From contig JAUSKU010000095.1 in the NCBI GenBank assembly GCA_030646755.1, forward strand, positions 1 through 51,941: DNA of 51,941 nucleotides, written 5' to 3'. Of the stretch, positions 32,693 through 42,083 are shown piece by piece (the stretch's first letter is position 1; every line of letters starts with the position of its first letter). The position numbers were made by a program, and so were the translations under genes. The DNA comes from Deltaproteobacteria bacterium (GTDB taxonomy: Bacteria > Desulfobacterota > JAENJC01). The notes beneath the pieces were generated by a model that saw only the letters and a program-made list of their open reading frames with translations, searched no databases and was not told the origin of the DNA.

Positions 32693-33190
32693 ATGAAATG
32701 TCCCTTCTGCGGTAGTCTGGAGAATAAGGTAATAGATTCCCGCCTGAGCAAGGACGGGGCTGTTATAAGGAGGAGGCGCGACTGCGATGAGTGCGGCCGC
32801 CGCTTCACCACTTACGAGAGGATCGAGGAGATCCTCCCGATGGTAATTAAAAAGGATGGGAGGCGCGAGCTCTTTGACAGGGCGAAGGTCCTTGCCGGAT
32901 TACAGCGCGCCTGCGAGAAGAGGCCCGTAAGTGTAGATGAGTTAGAAAAGATAGTAGACAAGCTTGAACAAGGTTTTCAAGAGAGTAGCGACAGGGAGAT
33001 CCCAACCTCAATTATCGGTGAAAAGATAATGAAGGAACTCCATGAACTGGATGAGGTGGCATATGTGAGGTTTGCCTCCGTTTACAGGCAGTTCAAGGAC
33101 ATAAACCAGTTTATGGACGAGCTTAAAGAGATCCTTGGGGAAAAGAAGGCTATTAAGTCTCAATTGTTTGTAAAGGCGCAACCAAAGTAG
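32693..33190 (+). CDS. nrdR: Transcriptional repressor NrdR
   Basis: The 165-residue protein starts [17 protein letters not shown], with zinc-ribbon cysteines CPFC and [13 protein letters not shown], followed by an ATP-cone ([20 protein letters not shown] onward). NrdR senses ATP/dATP and represses ribonucleotide reductase genes. Its probable operator is the pair of boxes at 27230-27276 before nrdJ. It is followed by the riboflavin genes, an arrangement (nrdR-ribD) widespread in bacteria. Confidence 0.97.
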   Translation: MKCPFCGSLENKVIDSRLSKDGAVIRRRRDCDECGRRFTTYERIEEILPMVIKKDGRRELFDRAKVLAGLQRACEKRPVSVDELEKIVDKLEQGFQESSDREIPTSIIGEKIMKELHELDEVAYVRFASVYRQFKDINQFMDELKEILGEKKAIKSQLFVKAQPK

Positions 33191-33225
33191 GCGCTTCTAA
33201 GCGAGAACCTAAAGTTAGTGATTGA

Positions 33226-34317
33226 ATGAACATTGATGAAATCTATATGAGGATGGCCATCTCCATTGCCAAAAAGGGGATTGGAGAGGCATCGCCTAAC
33301 CCGATGGTAGGGGCGGTGGTTGTTAAGAACGGGAAGATAGTCGGAAAGGGATACCACAAGAGGTATGGGGAGGCCCATGCAGAGGTAAATGCCCTGAATG
33401 ATGCGGGGTCAAAGGCTAAAGGGGCGACCCTTTATCTTAACCTTGAGCCCTGCTGCCACTTCGGGAAGACCCCCCCTTGCACAGACGCAGTGATAAAGGC
33501 CGGAATAAAGAGGGTCGTGGCCGGGATGACGGACCCTAACCCAAAGGTCTCAGGAAAGGGTTTTGATATCCTCAAAAAGGCCGGCATAGAGGTAAGTACC
33601 GGTATACTGGAAGAGGAGTGCAGGAGGCTGAACGAAGGGTTTATAAAGAGGATAAAAACCGGAAGGCCTTTTGTCATATTAAAGGTTGCCGCGTCCCTTG
33701 ACGGGAAGACGGCCACAAGGAATAAGGAATCTAAGTGGATAACATCTGAGGCCTCAAGGCGTTGTGTCCACAGGCTCAGGGGGCAGGTTGATGCAATAAT
33801 GACAGGGATAGGGACTGTTCTGGCGGATGACCCTCTTCTTACGCCGAGGGTTGGAAGGATAAAGAAGGCTCCCCTAAGGGTGGTTGTCGACAGTCTTCTA
33901 AGAACGCCAGCCTCTACAAAGATCGCAGGAAAAAACACCATCTTCGCGACAACTAACAAGGCCTCTGCCAAAGCAGTAAAGTCTCTGGAATCGCAAGGGG
34001 CAGAGGTTGCGTTTTTCAAGGCAAGAGAGGGGAAGGTTGACCTGTCCCTTGTCATGGACCATCTCGGCAAAAGAGGCATAAACTCAGTCATGGTTGAGGC
34101 AGGGCCGGAACTTTCAGGGGCTCTTCTGGAGGCAGGACTTGTTGACAAGGTCCTCTTCTTCTATGCGCCAAAGATAATAGGCGGGGTTGGTGCCCAGGGG
34201 ATGGTGGGCGGAGAAGGAATAGATAGACTCTCAGAAGCAATACCTCTAAAAGAGATGAAAGTTAAAAGGCTCGGAGAGGATATAATGATAGAGGGTTATG
34301 TTCACAGGGATAATTGA
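33226..34317 (+). CDS. ribD: Riboflavin deaminase/reductase RibD
   Basis: The 363-residue bifunctional protein has the N-terminal deaminase motif HAEVNAL and the PCxxxGxTPPC zinc motif (EPCCHFGKTPPCTDAV), and a C-terminal reductase (FVILKVAASLDGKTATRNKE, VEAGPELSGALLEAGL). It carries out the deamination and side-chain reduction after GTP cyclohydrolase II. It overlaps ribE by 20 bp. Confidence 0.95.
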   Translation: MNIDEIYMRMAISIAKKGIGEASPNPMVGAVVVKNGKIVGKGYHKRYGEAHAEVNALNDAGSKAKGATLYLNLEPCCHFGKTPPCTDAVIKAGIKRVVAGMTDPNPKVSGKGFDILKKAGIEVSTGILEEECRRLNEGFIKRIKTGRPFVILKVAASLDGKTATRNKESKWITSEASRRCVHRLRGQVDAIMTGIGTVLADDPLLTPRVGRIKKAPLRVVVDSLLRTPASTKIAGKNTIFATTNKASAKAVKSLESQGAEVAFFKAREGKVDLSLVMDHLGKRGINSVMVEAGPELSGALLEAGLVDKVLFFYAPKIIGGVGAQGMVGGEGIDRLSEAIPLKEMKVKRLGEDIMIEGYVHRDN

Positions 34318-34936
34318 GGCTGTCGGCGAGGTAAAAGGGGTAAGAGGGAACGACAAGGGGATATCCCTTCAAATCCCCATCCCTGAGTCCTTTGACGATA
34401 TCAAAATCGGTGACAGCATATCGGTTAGCGGGGTTTGCCTCACAGCAAAGGTCATTAACGGCGGGACCTTCTCCGCGGATGTATCATCTGAGACTATTAG
34501 TAGAACAACCTTCGGCAGGATCAAACCCGGCGGAAGAGTGAACCTTGAAAGGGCGATGAGGCTTTCCGACAGGCTTGGCGGGCACATTGTTTCAGGGCAC
34601 ATAGACGGGACCTCCAAGCTAAAGGAAAGGCGGGATAAGGGTGAGTCGGTAAGGCTTTCTTTCTCCCTGGAAAAGGAACTTCTTAGATATGTGATAAATA
34701 AGGGCTCCATTGCCATAGACGGAATCAGTCTTACTGTGAATGAAGTGGGAGATGGCACTTTTACAGTGAACATAATCCCCCATACGGCACAAAACACAAC
34801 TATCCTCTACAAGAAGGCAGGAGATGAGGTAAATATTGAAGTAGACATTATCGGGAAATATGTGGAAAAACTTTTGGGAAAGGGGAAGGAGGGCAAGATA
34901 GACAGGTCCTTCCTTTCAGAGCACGGGTTTTTATAA
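34298..34936 (+). CDS. ribE: Riboflavin synthase alpha chain
   Basis: The 212-residue protein starts MFTGIIEAVGEV, the family signature, and contains two lumazine-binding repeats (SVSGVCLTA in the first; GHIVSGHID linking; SIAIDGISLTVNEV in the second). It converts two 6,7-dimethyl-8-ribityllumazine to riboflavin. The start lies inside the ribD 3' end, indicating coupled translation. Confidence 0.95.
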   Translation: MFTGIIEAVGEVKGVRGNDKGISLQIPIPESFDDIKIGDSISVSGVCLTAKVINGGTFSADVSSETISRTTFGRIKPGGRVNLERAMRLSDRLGGHIVSGHIDGTSKLKERRDKGESVRLSFSLEKELLRYVINKGSIAIDGISLTVNEVGDGTFTVNIIPHTAQNTTILYKKAGDEVNIEVDIIGKYVEKLLGKGKEGKIDRSFLSEHGFL

Positions 34937-34950
34937 AATTAGGAGATGTT

Positions 34951-36156
34951 ATGCCGTTAAAGAAGGTAAAAGAGGCGATAGAGGATATAAGGAACGGAAA
35001 GATGGTCATCCTTGTCGATGACGAGGACAGGGAGAACGAGGGTGACCTGGTCATGGCTGCGGAGCTTGTGACCCCTGAGGCGATTAACTTCATGGCGAAG
35101 TACGGGAGGGGGCTCATCTGCCTGACATTGACTGAGGAGAAGGCCGACCAGCTCCAGCTCCCTCTCATGGTCAGGGAAAACTCATCTCCATTCGGGACAG
35201 CCTTTACTGTTTCCATAGAGGCAAGACGCGGCGTGACTACAGGGATATCGGCCCACGACAGGGCCATAACCATCAGGACTGCCATTGCCGATGAGGCAAG
35301 GCCTGAGGACCTTGTCAGGCCGGGGCACGTATTCCCGCTTCGGGCAAGAAAGGGAGGAGTTCTGGTCAGGGTAGGCCAGACCGAAGGCTCTGTTGACTTG
35401 TCGAAGCTGGCGGGGTTGAAGCCCGCAGGAGTTATATGCGAGATAATGAACGAAGACGGGAATATGGCAAGGATGCCCGACCTGGAAAGGTTTTCCGAAG
35501 AACACAATCTTAAGATAATAACCATCGCAGACCTGGTGGAGTACAGGATGCAGACCGAGAGGCTTGTGCACAGGGCTGCAGAAACAGTTCTCCCTACTTA
35601 TTGCGGCGGTGACTTTAAGGCTGTTGCCTATACAAATGACGTGGACTTCCACGAGCACCTGGCCCTTGTGAAGGGGGAGTGGGAGCCGGATGAGCCGATC
35701 CTTGTAAGGGTCCACTCCGAGTGTCTTACCGGAGACGTATTCGGTTCAGGGAGGTGCGACTGCGGCGAGCAGCTCCACAACGCCATGAGGATGATAAATG
35801 CGGCAGGGAAGGGAGTCATACTCTACATGCATCAGGAGGGGAGAGGGATCGGGCTTGTAAACAAACTCAGGGCTTACGCCCTCCAGGACCAAGGGAAGGA
35901 TACGGTGGAGGCAAATATAGAGCTTGGATTCAAGGCTGACCTAAGGGATTACGGGATAGGCGCCCAGATGCTGGCTGACCTCGGGGTACGAAAAATAAGG
36001 CTTTTGACAAACAACCCAAAGAAGGTGAAGGGGCTTGAGGGTTACGGCCTTAGCATAGTTGAGAGGGTATCCATTGAGACCGTTCCCCATGAAAACAATA
36101 TAGAGTATCTTAGGACAAAAAAGAGGAAGATGGGGCACCTCCTGAGCGTGGAATAA
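34951..36156 (+). CDS. ribBA: Bifunctional DHBP synthase / GTP cyclohydrolase II
   Basis: The 401-residue protein has an N-terminal RibB domain (DDEDRENEGDLVMAAE, and GHVFPLRARKGGV) and a C-terminal RibA domain (HSECLTGDVFGSGRCDCGEQ zinc site, QEGRGIGLVNKLRAY). It makes both precursors of the lumazine ring. It follows ribE by 14 bp. The usual next gene, ribH, is not present; a 160-bp gap and then pgpA follow. Confidence 0.96.
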   Translation: MPLKKVKEAIEDIRNGKMVILVDDEDRENEGDLVMAAELVTPEAINFMAKYGRGLICLTLTEEKADQLQLPLMVRENSSPFGTAFTVSIEARRGVTTGISAHDRAITIRTAIADEARPEDLVRPGHVFPLRARKGGVLVRVGQTEGSVDLSKLAGLKPAGVICEIMNEDGNMARMPDLERFSEEHNLKIITIADLVEYRMQTERLVHRAAETVLPTYCGGDFKAVAYTNDVDFHEHLALVKGEWEPDEPILVRVHSECLTGDVFGSGRCDCGEQLHNAMRMINAAGKGVILYMHQEGRGIGLVNKLRAYALQDQGKDTVEANIELGFKADLRDYGIGAQMLADLGVRKIRLLTNNPKKVKGLEGYGLSIVERVSIETVPHENNIEYLRTKKRKMGHLLSVE

Positions 36157-36243
36157 AGTATTGTTTTATGTATAGGATATTTTTCCTGAAATCTTCTAAC
36201 TATTTGAATTTAAAGTATACTTTTTTGGAAGTGACTTTTTTCC

Positions 36244-36273
36244 TTGACAAAATTTTACAGATGGGATTAATAT
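36244..36273 (+). promoter_or_regulatory. Candidate promoter before pgpA
   Basis: TTGACA (36244-36249), 18 bp and TAATAT (36268-36273) would start transcription near 36280. This makes translation from the ATG at 36261 unlikely and bears on the pgpA start problem. Confidence 0.5.
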
Positions 36274-36319
36274 CGGCAAGATTTTTTTAAAAACTGGCAG
36301 TAATAGGGAAAGGTTTAGT

Positions 36320-36757
36320 ATCTTTGTAGCCTCAGGAGGTCTTTTAGGCTACTCGCCTATAGCCCCAGGCACAGCGGGAAGCCTTTTGGGGGTTCTTTTG
36401 TACATCCCCCTTTCAGGTCTGCCGGTGGTTTATTATGCTGCTTTTTTGCTTTTCGCCTCTCTCGTCTCCTTTAAGATTGCGGATAGGGCGGAACGGTACT
36501 TTGGAAAAAAGGATTGTCAGGTCATAGTTATTGATGAGGTGGTAGGGGTATTCTTCACCATGTTTCTTTTCCCTCCCACCCTGGTATACCTGTCAGCAGG
36601 TTTTCTGATATTCAGGTTTTTTGACATTGTAAAGCCCTTCCCTGCAGGATGGGTTGACAGAAACATCAAGGGCGGGACCGGCGTTGTCCTTGACGATATT
36701 GTGGCAGGGATATATTCTAATATTACCCTTTGGCTCTTGGCGATTCTATGGAGGTAA
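36320..36757 (+). CDS. pgpA: Phosphatidylglycerophosphatase A, start codon unclear
   Basis: The frame contains GGLLGYSPIAPGTAGSLLG, VIDEVVGVFF and LDDIVAG, the conserved PgpA motifs with the catalytic acidic residues, and four hydrophobic spans. PgpA dephosphorylates phosphatidylglycerophosphate in the inner membrane. No ATG, GTG or TTG lies in frame before the GYSPIAPGT motif; the first standard one (TTG 36386) would remove it. A Shine-Dalgarno-like AGGGAAAGG (36305-36313) lies 6 bp before ATC at 36320, which I use as a provisional start. Alternatives are ATT 36266, or ATG 36261 with a -1 slip at the T7 run (36282-36288), or a sequence error there. Confidence 0.8.
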   Translation: MFVASGGLLGYSPIAPGTAGSLLGVLLYIPLSGLPVVYYAAFLLFASLVSFKIADRAERYFGKKDCQVIVIDEVVGVFFTMFLFPPTLVYLSAGFLIFRFFDIVKPFPAGWVDRNIKGGTGVVLDDIVAGIYSNITLWLLAILWR

Positions 36758-36759
36758 AT

Positions 36760-37239
36760 ATGAATAAGCCTCTGGAAGAAGCTCTTGGAGAAGTTTTAAG
36801 GGAAAAGAAGGGTACGATAGCCATTGCTGAATCGTGTACCGGCGGACTCATCTCCCACAGGATAACCAACATTTCCGGAAGCTCGGAATACTTTGAAAGA
36901 GGGGTTGTTGCTTACAGCAACAAGGCCAAGATAGATTACATCGGTGTATCTGAAGAGATATTGAGCAGCTGCGGGGCTGTCAGCTCCGAGACTGCGATGG
37001 CCATGGCATACGGAATAAAAAAGGCCGCAAATACTACCTTCGGGCTGGCTGTTACAGGAATCGCTGGCCCGGGAGGCGGAACTGCTGAAAAACCAGTAGG
37101 ATTGGTGTTCATAGCCATTGCAGGGCCAAACGGTATCGAGGTCACAGGCTCCAAGTTCGACGGGGACAGGATTACAATAAAGGTAAAGACCGCTGAGGCA
37201 GCCCTTACATGGCTGCTATCAGAGGCAAAGAAGCTCTGA
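36760..37239 (+). CDS. pncC: Nicotinamide-nucleotide amidase (CinA C-terminal)
   Basis: Start ATG 36760 is preceded by GGAGG within the pgpA end. The 159-residue protein has AIAESCTGGLISHRIT with the catalytic Ser, SSETAMAMA and AVTGIAGPGGGT, the CinA-C/PncC signature. It hydrolyses NMN to nicotinate mononucleotide in pyridine-nucleotide recycling. The N-terminal competence/ADP-ribose pyrophosphatase domain is absent. Confidence 0.92.
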   Translation: MNKPLEEALGEVLREKKGTIAIAESCTGGLISHRITNISGSSEYFERGVVAYSNKAKIDYIGVSEEILSSCGAVSSETAMAMAYGIKKAANTTFGLAVTGIAGPGGGTAEKPVGLVFIAIAGPNGIEVTGSKFDGDRITIKVKTAEAALTWLLSEAKKL

Positions 37240-37808
37240 TGTCTCGGGTCAGGGCATTTATAGCGTGCGATATACCGGATCTTTTCCTTGAAAAGATATC
37301 GAGTGTCCAGGACAGGCTGAAAGGCCTGGACGCAGATGTAACCTGGACTAAGACAGGCGGCATCCATATCACCCTTAAGTTCCTTGGAGATATTGAAGAA
37401 GGTTATATAGACAAGGTAGCAGCAATTTTTGAAGAGGCATCTAAAGGGCAAACACCTTTTGAGATAAGTATAAAGGGCAGCGGGGCCTTTCCGAACCTTA
37501 AAAATCCAAGGGTAGTCTGGATCGGAGTGGAGGACGTGGCAAATGGGCTGTCAAAGCTCCAGCAGGGGTTGGATGACAGACTCAAGGGCCTTGGTTTTGA
37601 GCCAGAGGAAAGGGAGTTCAGGCCGCACCTGACCCTCGGCAGGGTGAGGGGGTCGCGGGGGAAAGAACGGCTGTCCGCGGCAGTTTCCGAGTTAAGAGAA
37701 GTAGAGATAGGTTCATTTGCTGTTGACAGAGTGATCCTTTACAAGAGTGAATTGAAGCCAACTGGGGCTGTTTATACTAAGCTTAGGGAAGTAATACTAA
37801 AAATTTAA
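37239..37808 (+). CDS. thpR: RNA 2',3'-cyclic phosphodiesterase ThpR (LigT)
   Basis: ATG 37239 shares a base with the pncC stop (TGATG). The 189-residue product has the two HxTx motifs, HITLKFLGD and HLTLGRV, of the 2H phosphoesterase family. It opens or forms 2',5' and cyclic phosphate links in RNA in vitro. Its place between pncC and recA is a common bacterial order. Confidence 0.93.
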   Translation: MSRVRAFIACDIPDLFLEKISSVQDRLKGLDADVTWTKTGGIHITLKFLGDIEEGYIDKVAAIFEEASKGQTPFEISIKGSGAFPNLKNPRVVWIGVEDVANGLSKLQQGLDDRLKGLGFEPEEREFRPHLTLGRVRGSRGKERLSAAVSELREVEIGSFAVDRVILYKSELKPTGAVYTKLREVILKI

Positions 37809-37812
37809 ACTA

Positions 37813-37920
37813 ACCGCAAAGACGCAAAGAACGCAAAGAAAGGCATTAGACACAGATAACCACAGATAACTTATGATTTGCACAGTGAAAATCATATTAA
37901 AATCAGTGGAAATCAGTGTC
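37813..37920 (+). repeat. Short tandem-type repeats before recA
   Basis: Three near copies of (ac)GCAAAGA lie at about 37815-37838, then ACAGATAACC twice (37851-37870), then AATCAGTGGAAATCAGTGTC (37901-37920). They resemble the ACAAAG repeat at 43778-43854. I see no clear LexA box here. Confidence 0.55.
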
Positions 37921-37953
37921 AAAAGAACTTTGCTACCTAAATCAGGAGAAGAT

Positions 37954-39009
37954 ATGTCATTAGATATCAACAGGGAAAAGGCGGTCGACTTAGCGGTCAC
38001 TCAGATCGAGAAGCAGTTCGGGAAAGGCTCCATCATGAGGCTTGGCGCCGATGAGGTTGTGGCCGACATACCTGCCATATCTACCGGTTCTCTTGCCCTG
38101 GATGTGGCCCTTGGGGTCGGCGGGATCCCGAGAGGCAGGGTCATCGAGATATTCGGCCCTGAGTCTTCTGGAAAGACCACATTATCTCTTCAGATAGTAG
38201 CTGAGGCCCAGAAGACCGGTGGGATCGCAGCCTTTGTCGATGCGGAGCATGCCCTGGATGTGAACTATGCCAGGAAGCTGGGGGTCAGGACCGACGACCT
38301 CCTCATATCGCAGCCAGATACAGGGGAGCAGGCCCTTGAGATTACAGAGGTGCTGGTAAGGTCCGGAGCCATAGATGTTATAGTCATTGACTCTGTGGCC
38401 GCCCTGGTGCCAAAGGCGGAGATAGAGGGCGAGATGGGGGACTCCCACATGGGGCTCCAGGCAAGACTGATGTCCCAGGCCTTAAGGAAGCTTACCGCAA
38501 CCATAAGCAAGTCACAGACATCGGTGATATTCATCAACCAGATAAGGATGAAGATAGGCGTAATGTTCGGAAACCCTGAGACCACCACAGGTGGGAATGC
38601 CCTCAAGTTTTATTCATCTGTAAGGCTCGACATAAGAAGGACGGGGGCGATAAAGCAGGGAGAGGAAGTTGTAGGCAGCAGGACAAGGGTCAAGGTTGTA
38701 AAGAACAAGGTGGCCCCGCCGTTCAGGGAGGCTGAATTCGACATCCTTTACGGAGAGGGGATATCAAGGGAAGGAGATATCCTTGATATGGGTTCGGACC
38801 TGAATATAGTGGAGAAGAGCGGTGCATGGTATTCATACAAGGGTGAGAGGATAGGGCAGGGAAGGGAGAATGTGAAGCTCTACCTGAAGGAACACTCCGA
38901 CATGGCCAAGGACATAGAGGCCAGGATACTTGAGCATTATGGCCTGCAAAAGAAGGGCAAGGTTGAGGTTAAAGCCGAGGCAAAGGCAGAAAAGAAAGGG
39001 CAAAAATAG
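37954..39009 (+). CDS. recA: Recombinase RecA
   Basis: ATG 37954 ([15 protein letters not shown]) has AGGAGA upstream; the frame is open further up but without a ribosome site. The 351-residue protein has Walker [29 protein letters not shown] (Walker B), [32 protein letters not shown] and an alternating Lys/Glu/Ala tail. It drives homologous strand exchange and SOS induction. ilvE follows directly, rather than recX or alaS. Confidence 0.98.
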   Translation: MSLDINREKAVDLAVTQIEKQFGKGSIMRLGADEVVADIPAISTGSLALDVALGVGGIPRGRVIEIFGPESSGKTTLSLQIVAEAQKTGGIAAFVDAEHALDVNYARKLGVRTDDLLISQPDTGEQALEITEVLVRSGAIDVIVIDSVAALVPKAEIEGEMGDSHMGLQARLMSQALRKLTATISKSQTSVIFINQIRMKIGVMFGNPETTTGGNALKFYSSVRLDIRRTGAIKQGEEVVGSRTRVKVVKNKVAPPFREAEFDILYGEGISREGDILDMGSDLNIVEKSGAWYSYKGERIGQGRENVKLYLKEHSDMAKDIEARILEHYGLQKKGKVEVKAEAKAEKKGQK

Positions 39010-39924
39010 ATGGTTCAGAAGGTTGCAAAGATATGGATGGACGGAAGGCTCGTCAACTGGGAGGATGCCAATGTGCATATCCTTACCCACACCCTTCATT
39101 ACGGCGTCGGGGTATTTGAGGGGATAAGGTGTTATAAGTGTGAGGACGGCAGCTCTGTCATATTCCGGCTTGACGAGCATGTAAACCGTCTCTTTGATTC
39201 AGCCCATATAATGGAGATGGCCATACCTTTTTCAAAAGACGATATTAAGAAGGGGATAATAGACACCCTTAAGGCAAATGACCTGAAGGAGGCGTACATA
39301 AGGCCCATAGCCTTTATAGGCGACGGGGACATGGGTATATATGTGAATAATCCCATAAGGGTTGCGATTGCGGCCTATTCATGGGGGGCATACCTCGGGG
39401 ACGAGGGGCTGAAGAACGGGATCAGGGTCAAGGTCTCCTCATTCAATCGTTTTCACGTAAACAACACCATGACAAAGGCAAAGGCATGCGGGCATTATGT
39501 GAACTCCGTTCTTGCAAAGAGGGAGGCAAAGTCCCTGGGTTATGACGAGGCCCTGATGCTTGACACAGAGGGTTATGTATCAGAGGCCAGCGGCGAGAAT
39601 ATCTTCATGGTCAGAAAAGGGGTATTAAAGACAACCCCTCTGGCTTCCGTTTTAGACGGGATAACAAGGGATGCGGTGCTAACCATAGCAGAAGATAAAG
39701 GGATCAAGGTCAGGGAGGAAAGGTTCACAAGGGATGAGCTCTATATAGCAGATGAGGCCTTCTTTACCGGCACTGCTGCTGAGATAACCCCCATAAGGGA
39801 AGTGGATAGCAGGAGGATTGGGGAAGGGAAGCCCGGAGAAATAACGAAGTCAATCCAAAAAGAGTTTTTTGATATAGTCAAAGGAAAAAACATCAAATAC
39901 AGGAGGTGGTTAACAAACGTATGA
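39010..39924 (+). CDS. ilvE: Branched-chain amino acid aminotransferase
   Basis: The 304-residue class IV PLP enzyme has [16 protein letters not shown], the PLP-lysine in [25 protein letters not shown] and [12 protein letters not shown]. These match IlvE rather than D-amino acid transaminase. It catalyses the last step of Val, Leu and Ile synthesis. Its ATG abuts the recA stop, and its own stop overlaps the next gene (ATGA). Confidence 0.94.
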   Translation: MVQKVAKIWMDGRLVNWEDANVHILTHTLHYGVGVFEGIRCYKCEDGSSVIFRLDEHVNRLFDSAHIMEMAIPFSKDDIKKGIIDTLKANDLKEAYIRPIAFIGDGDMGIYVNNPIRVAIAAYSWGAYLGDEGLKNGIRVKVSSFNRFHVNNTMTKAKACGHYVNSVLAKREAKSLGYDEALMLDTEGYVSEASGENIFMVRKGVLKTTPLASVLDGITRDAVLTIAEDKGIKVREERFTRDELYIADEAFFTGTAAEITPIREVDSRRIGEGKPGEITKSIQKEFFDIVKGKNIKYRRWLTNV

Positions 39925-40685
39925 AAACATCAAAAGAAGAGAAAAGAAATCTGTTATTAATCGACGACGAGACATGGTTTTTAGAAAGCCTAAAGGAGAT
40001 CCTCGCTGATGAATACGAGGTTCATACGGCAGCAGGCGGTAAGGAAGGCGTGCAGAAATACCTTGACAACATGGTGGATCTGATACTTCTCGACCTTGCA
40101 ATGCCTGAGATGGACGGGATAGAAGTCCTTCAGAGGATAAGGGAGGTAAATCCCTGGATACCTGTTATCATAATGACAGGCCACAGCACCATAGAAAGGG
40201 CGGAAACGGCTGCATCCCTTGGTGTTCAGGGGTATATCAAGAAGCCCTTTGACAGCGAAGTCCTGAAAGAAAAGATCAAGGAGATATTAGCAATCAAGGA
40301 ACTCGGCCTTGTGACCGTCGGACTTCCTTCCATGGTTGTCACATCCACCGCGGAGCTTAAGGAAGCCTCATATAAGGTGATGAGGTACCTCCACAACAAC
40401 TATCACAGACGTCTTTCCCTCAAGGAGATAGCAAAAGAGTCGAACCAGTCCGTCAGCAACCTCTGCAGGACATTTAAGGAGGGCACAGGTGTCACGGTCC
40501 TGGAATACTTGCAGAACTTGAGGATAACCATGGCAAAGAGGCTTATAGAGAATACCAATTACTCCATAGCCACTGTGGCGAAGCTGATAGGGATGGAAGA
40601 CGAGAGCTATTTCAGCCGGATATTCAAGAGAGAGGTTGGGACATCCCCGAACCGCTTCAGGAAGTCCGGGCACTTCTTTATATAG
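39921..40685 (+). CDS. Response regulator with AraC-type output
   Basis: The 254-residue protein has a receiver domain ([14 protein letters not shown], phospho-acceptor in [14 protein letters not shown], Thr/Ser MTGHSTIE, Lys IKKPFD) followed by a two-HTH AraC domain ([40 protein letters not shown], then SPNRFRK). It is a cytoplasmic transcription factor activated by an unknown kinase; none is next to it. ATG 39921 overlaps the ilvE stop; a GTG at 39906 is an alternative start. Confidence 0.92.
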   Translation: MKTSKEEKRNLLLIDDETWFLESLKEILADEYEVHTAAGGKEGVQKYLDNMVDLILLDLAMPEMDGIEVLQRIREVNPWIPVIIMTGHSTIERAETAASLGVQGYIKKPFDSEVLKEKIKEILAIKELGLVTVGLPSMVVTSTAELKEASYKVMRYLHNNYHRRLSLKEIAKESNQSVSNLCRTFKEGTGVTVLEYLQNLRITMAKRLIENTNYSIATVAKLIGMEDESYFSRIFKREVGTSPNRFRKSGHFFI

Positions 40686-40700
40686 GCTAACAAAACTCGG

Positions 40701-40726
40701 TATGGCGGCATTCCGATGCCGCCGTA
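40701..40726. repeat. GGCGGCAT stem-loop
   Basis: GGCGGCAT and ATGCCGCC pair around TCCG (40704-40723), with flanking near-complementary TAT/GTA. GTCGGCAAAGGATTGCCGGCC follows as a second imperfect stem. It separates the response regulator from the outer-membrane gene. Confidence 0.6.
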
Positions 40727-40777
40727 TCTTTGTCGGCAAAGGATTGCCGGCCTACAACTTTATTTAGGGGGTCAGGA

Positions 40778-41422
40778 ATGAAAAGATATATTCTTGCAGT
40801 ATTCTTTCTCGTCGCATTAACATCCGCCGCAGGCGCAGGGCAGGTTGGAGGTCTTGCGACCAATGTTGGTGAGGGAGGCCTTTCACTATCTACCGGGCTC
40901 TTATACATAGACAAAGATGTGGAAAGGAACGGCCAGAAGGAAGAGATGACAACCAGGCAGCTTGTAGTAAAAGGGAGCTACGGCCTTCTCCCCAACCTGG
41001 ACCTTAATGTAAAACTCGGTTTCGCAGACCTTGAGGTGGATCCCATTGAGGGAAGGCTCGATGCCCTTTACGGAGTAGGGTTTAAGTTTAAGATGTTCCA
41101 GGACCCGAACAACAAGGTAAATGTGCTCTTGGACGGTGAGGTAACGCAGTTCAGCAGCGAGGACAACGGAGATGATGCCGATGTCACAGACTACCAGGTG
41201 GCGTTTATAGTCAGCAACAAGGCGGGGAACATAACCCCGTACGGCGGGATCAAGTTCTCCGAAACGGAGATAGAACGTGGCAGCACCAAGTATACCGCCG
41301 ATAATAACGTTGGTGTATTTGGCGGTGTAGATTATTTTGTAAACCCGAATGTCTTCTTTACCGGGGAGGTCAATATCTTTGACCAGGACGCAGTGTATAT
41401 CGGGGTAGGGTATAAGTTTTAA
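40778..41422 (+). CDS. Outer-membrane beta-barrel protein
   Basis: ATG 40778 opens a signal peptide ([20 protein letters not shown]). The 214-residue product has alternating beta-strand patterns ([50 protein letters not shown]) and a terminal Phe (GYKF), so it should be a small 8-10-strand outer-membrane barrel of the OmpX/OmpW-like size class. Its ligand or function is not evident. Upstream GGGGGTCAGG gives a weak ribosome site. Confidence 0.8.
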   Translation: MKRYILAVFFLVALTSAAGAGQVGGLATNVGEGGLSLSTGLLYIDKDVERNGQKEEMTTRQLVVKGSYGLLPNLDLNVKLGFADLEVDPIEGRLDALYGVGFKFKMFQDPNNKVNVLLDGEVTQFSSEDNGDDADVTDYQVAFIVSNKAGNITPYGGIKFSETEIERGSTKYTADNNVGVFGGVDYFVNPNVFFTGEVNIFDQDAVYIGVGYKF

Positions 41423-41432
41423 AGGAGGGATT

Positions 41433-42077
41433 TTGAAGTTTTTCATAGATACCGCGAACATAAAAGAGATAAAGGAGGCCAATGACCTTGGCCTTATAGA
41501 CGGTGTTACCACGAATCCATCCCTTGTTGCTAAGGAGGGAAAGGATTTTCTGAAGCTCTTAGACGAGATATGCGGTATTGTGGACGGCCCCATAAGTGCG
41601 GAGGTGATCAGCACCGATGCGGCCGGTATGCTCAGGGAAGCCAGGGAACTGGCGAAGCGCCATAAAAACATCGTCATAAAGATCCCCATGACAAAGGAGG
41701 GGCTTAAGGCCACAAAGTCCCTGCACTCAGAGGGGATAAAGACAAACGTCACATTGATCTTCTCCCCGGTTCAGGCCCTCCTGGCGGCCAAGGCAGGGGC
41801 AACATATGTAAGTCCCTTTGTCGGAAGGCTTGATGACATATCACACAGGGGCATGGAGCTTGTGGAACAGATAGTCCAGATATTCAACAACTACAATTAT
41901 GACACCGAGGTCATAGTAGCCAGCGTGAGGAGCCCCCTTCACGTATTAGATGCGGCCCTCATTGGCGCCCACGTTGCAACAATACCTTTCAGCGTAATAG
42001 AACAGCTTACAAAGCATCCCCTTACCGATATCGGCGTAGAAAGATTCCTGAAGGACTGGGAAAAGGTCCCCAAATAA
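41433..42077 (+). CDS. Transaldolase / fructose-6-phosphate aldolase-like
   Basis: The gene starts with TTG at 41433 after AAAGGAGGG. The 214-residue product begins [17 protein letters not shown] and has [25 protein letters not shown] with the Schiff-base lysine, [15 protein letters not shown] and SPFVGRLDD. This is the short transaldolase (TalC/Fsa) family of the pentose phosphate route. Transaldolase versus aldolase activity cannot be told from sequence. Confidence 0.93.
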   Translation: MKFFIDTANIKEIKEANDLGLIDGVTTNPSLVAKEGKDFLKLLDEICGIVDGPISAEVISTDAAGMLREARELAKRHKNIVIKIPMTKEGLKATKSLHSEGIKTNVTLIFSPVQALLAAKAGATYVSPFVGRLDDISHRGMELVEQIVQIFNNYNYDTEVIVASVRSPLHVLDAALIGAHVATIPFSVIEQLTKHPLTDIGVERFLKDWEKVPK

Positions 42078-42083
42078 CCTGCC

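Noticed and set aside
34848..35525. 225-codon minus-strand frame opposite ribE/ribBA
   Set aside because: It mirrors the codon structure of the conserved rib genes and has no recognisable motif.
37801..37920. CRISPR-like array before recA
   Set aside because: The repeated units are 7-10 bases with no regular spacers; they are short REP-type repeats.
39906..39920. GTG start for the response regulator
   Set aside because: It overlaps the GGAGG itself; ATG 39921 with the ilvE stop overlap is more likely, although its spacing from that site is long.
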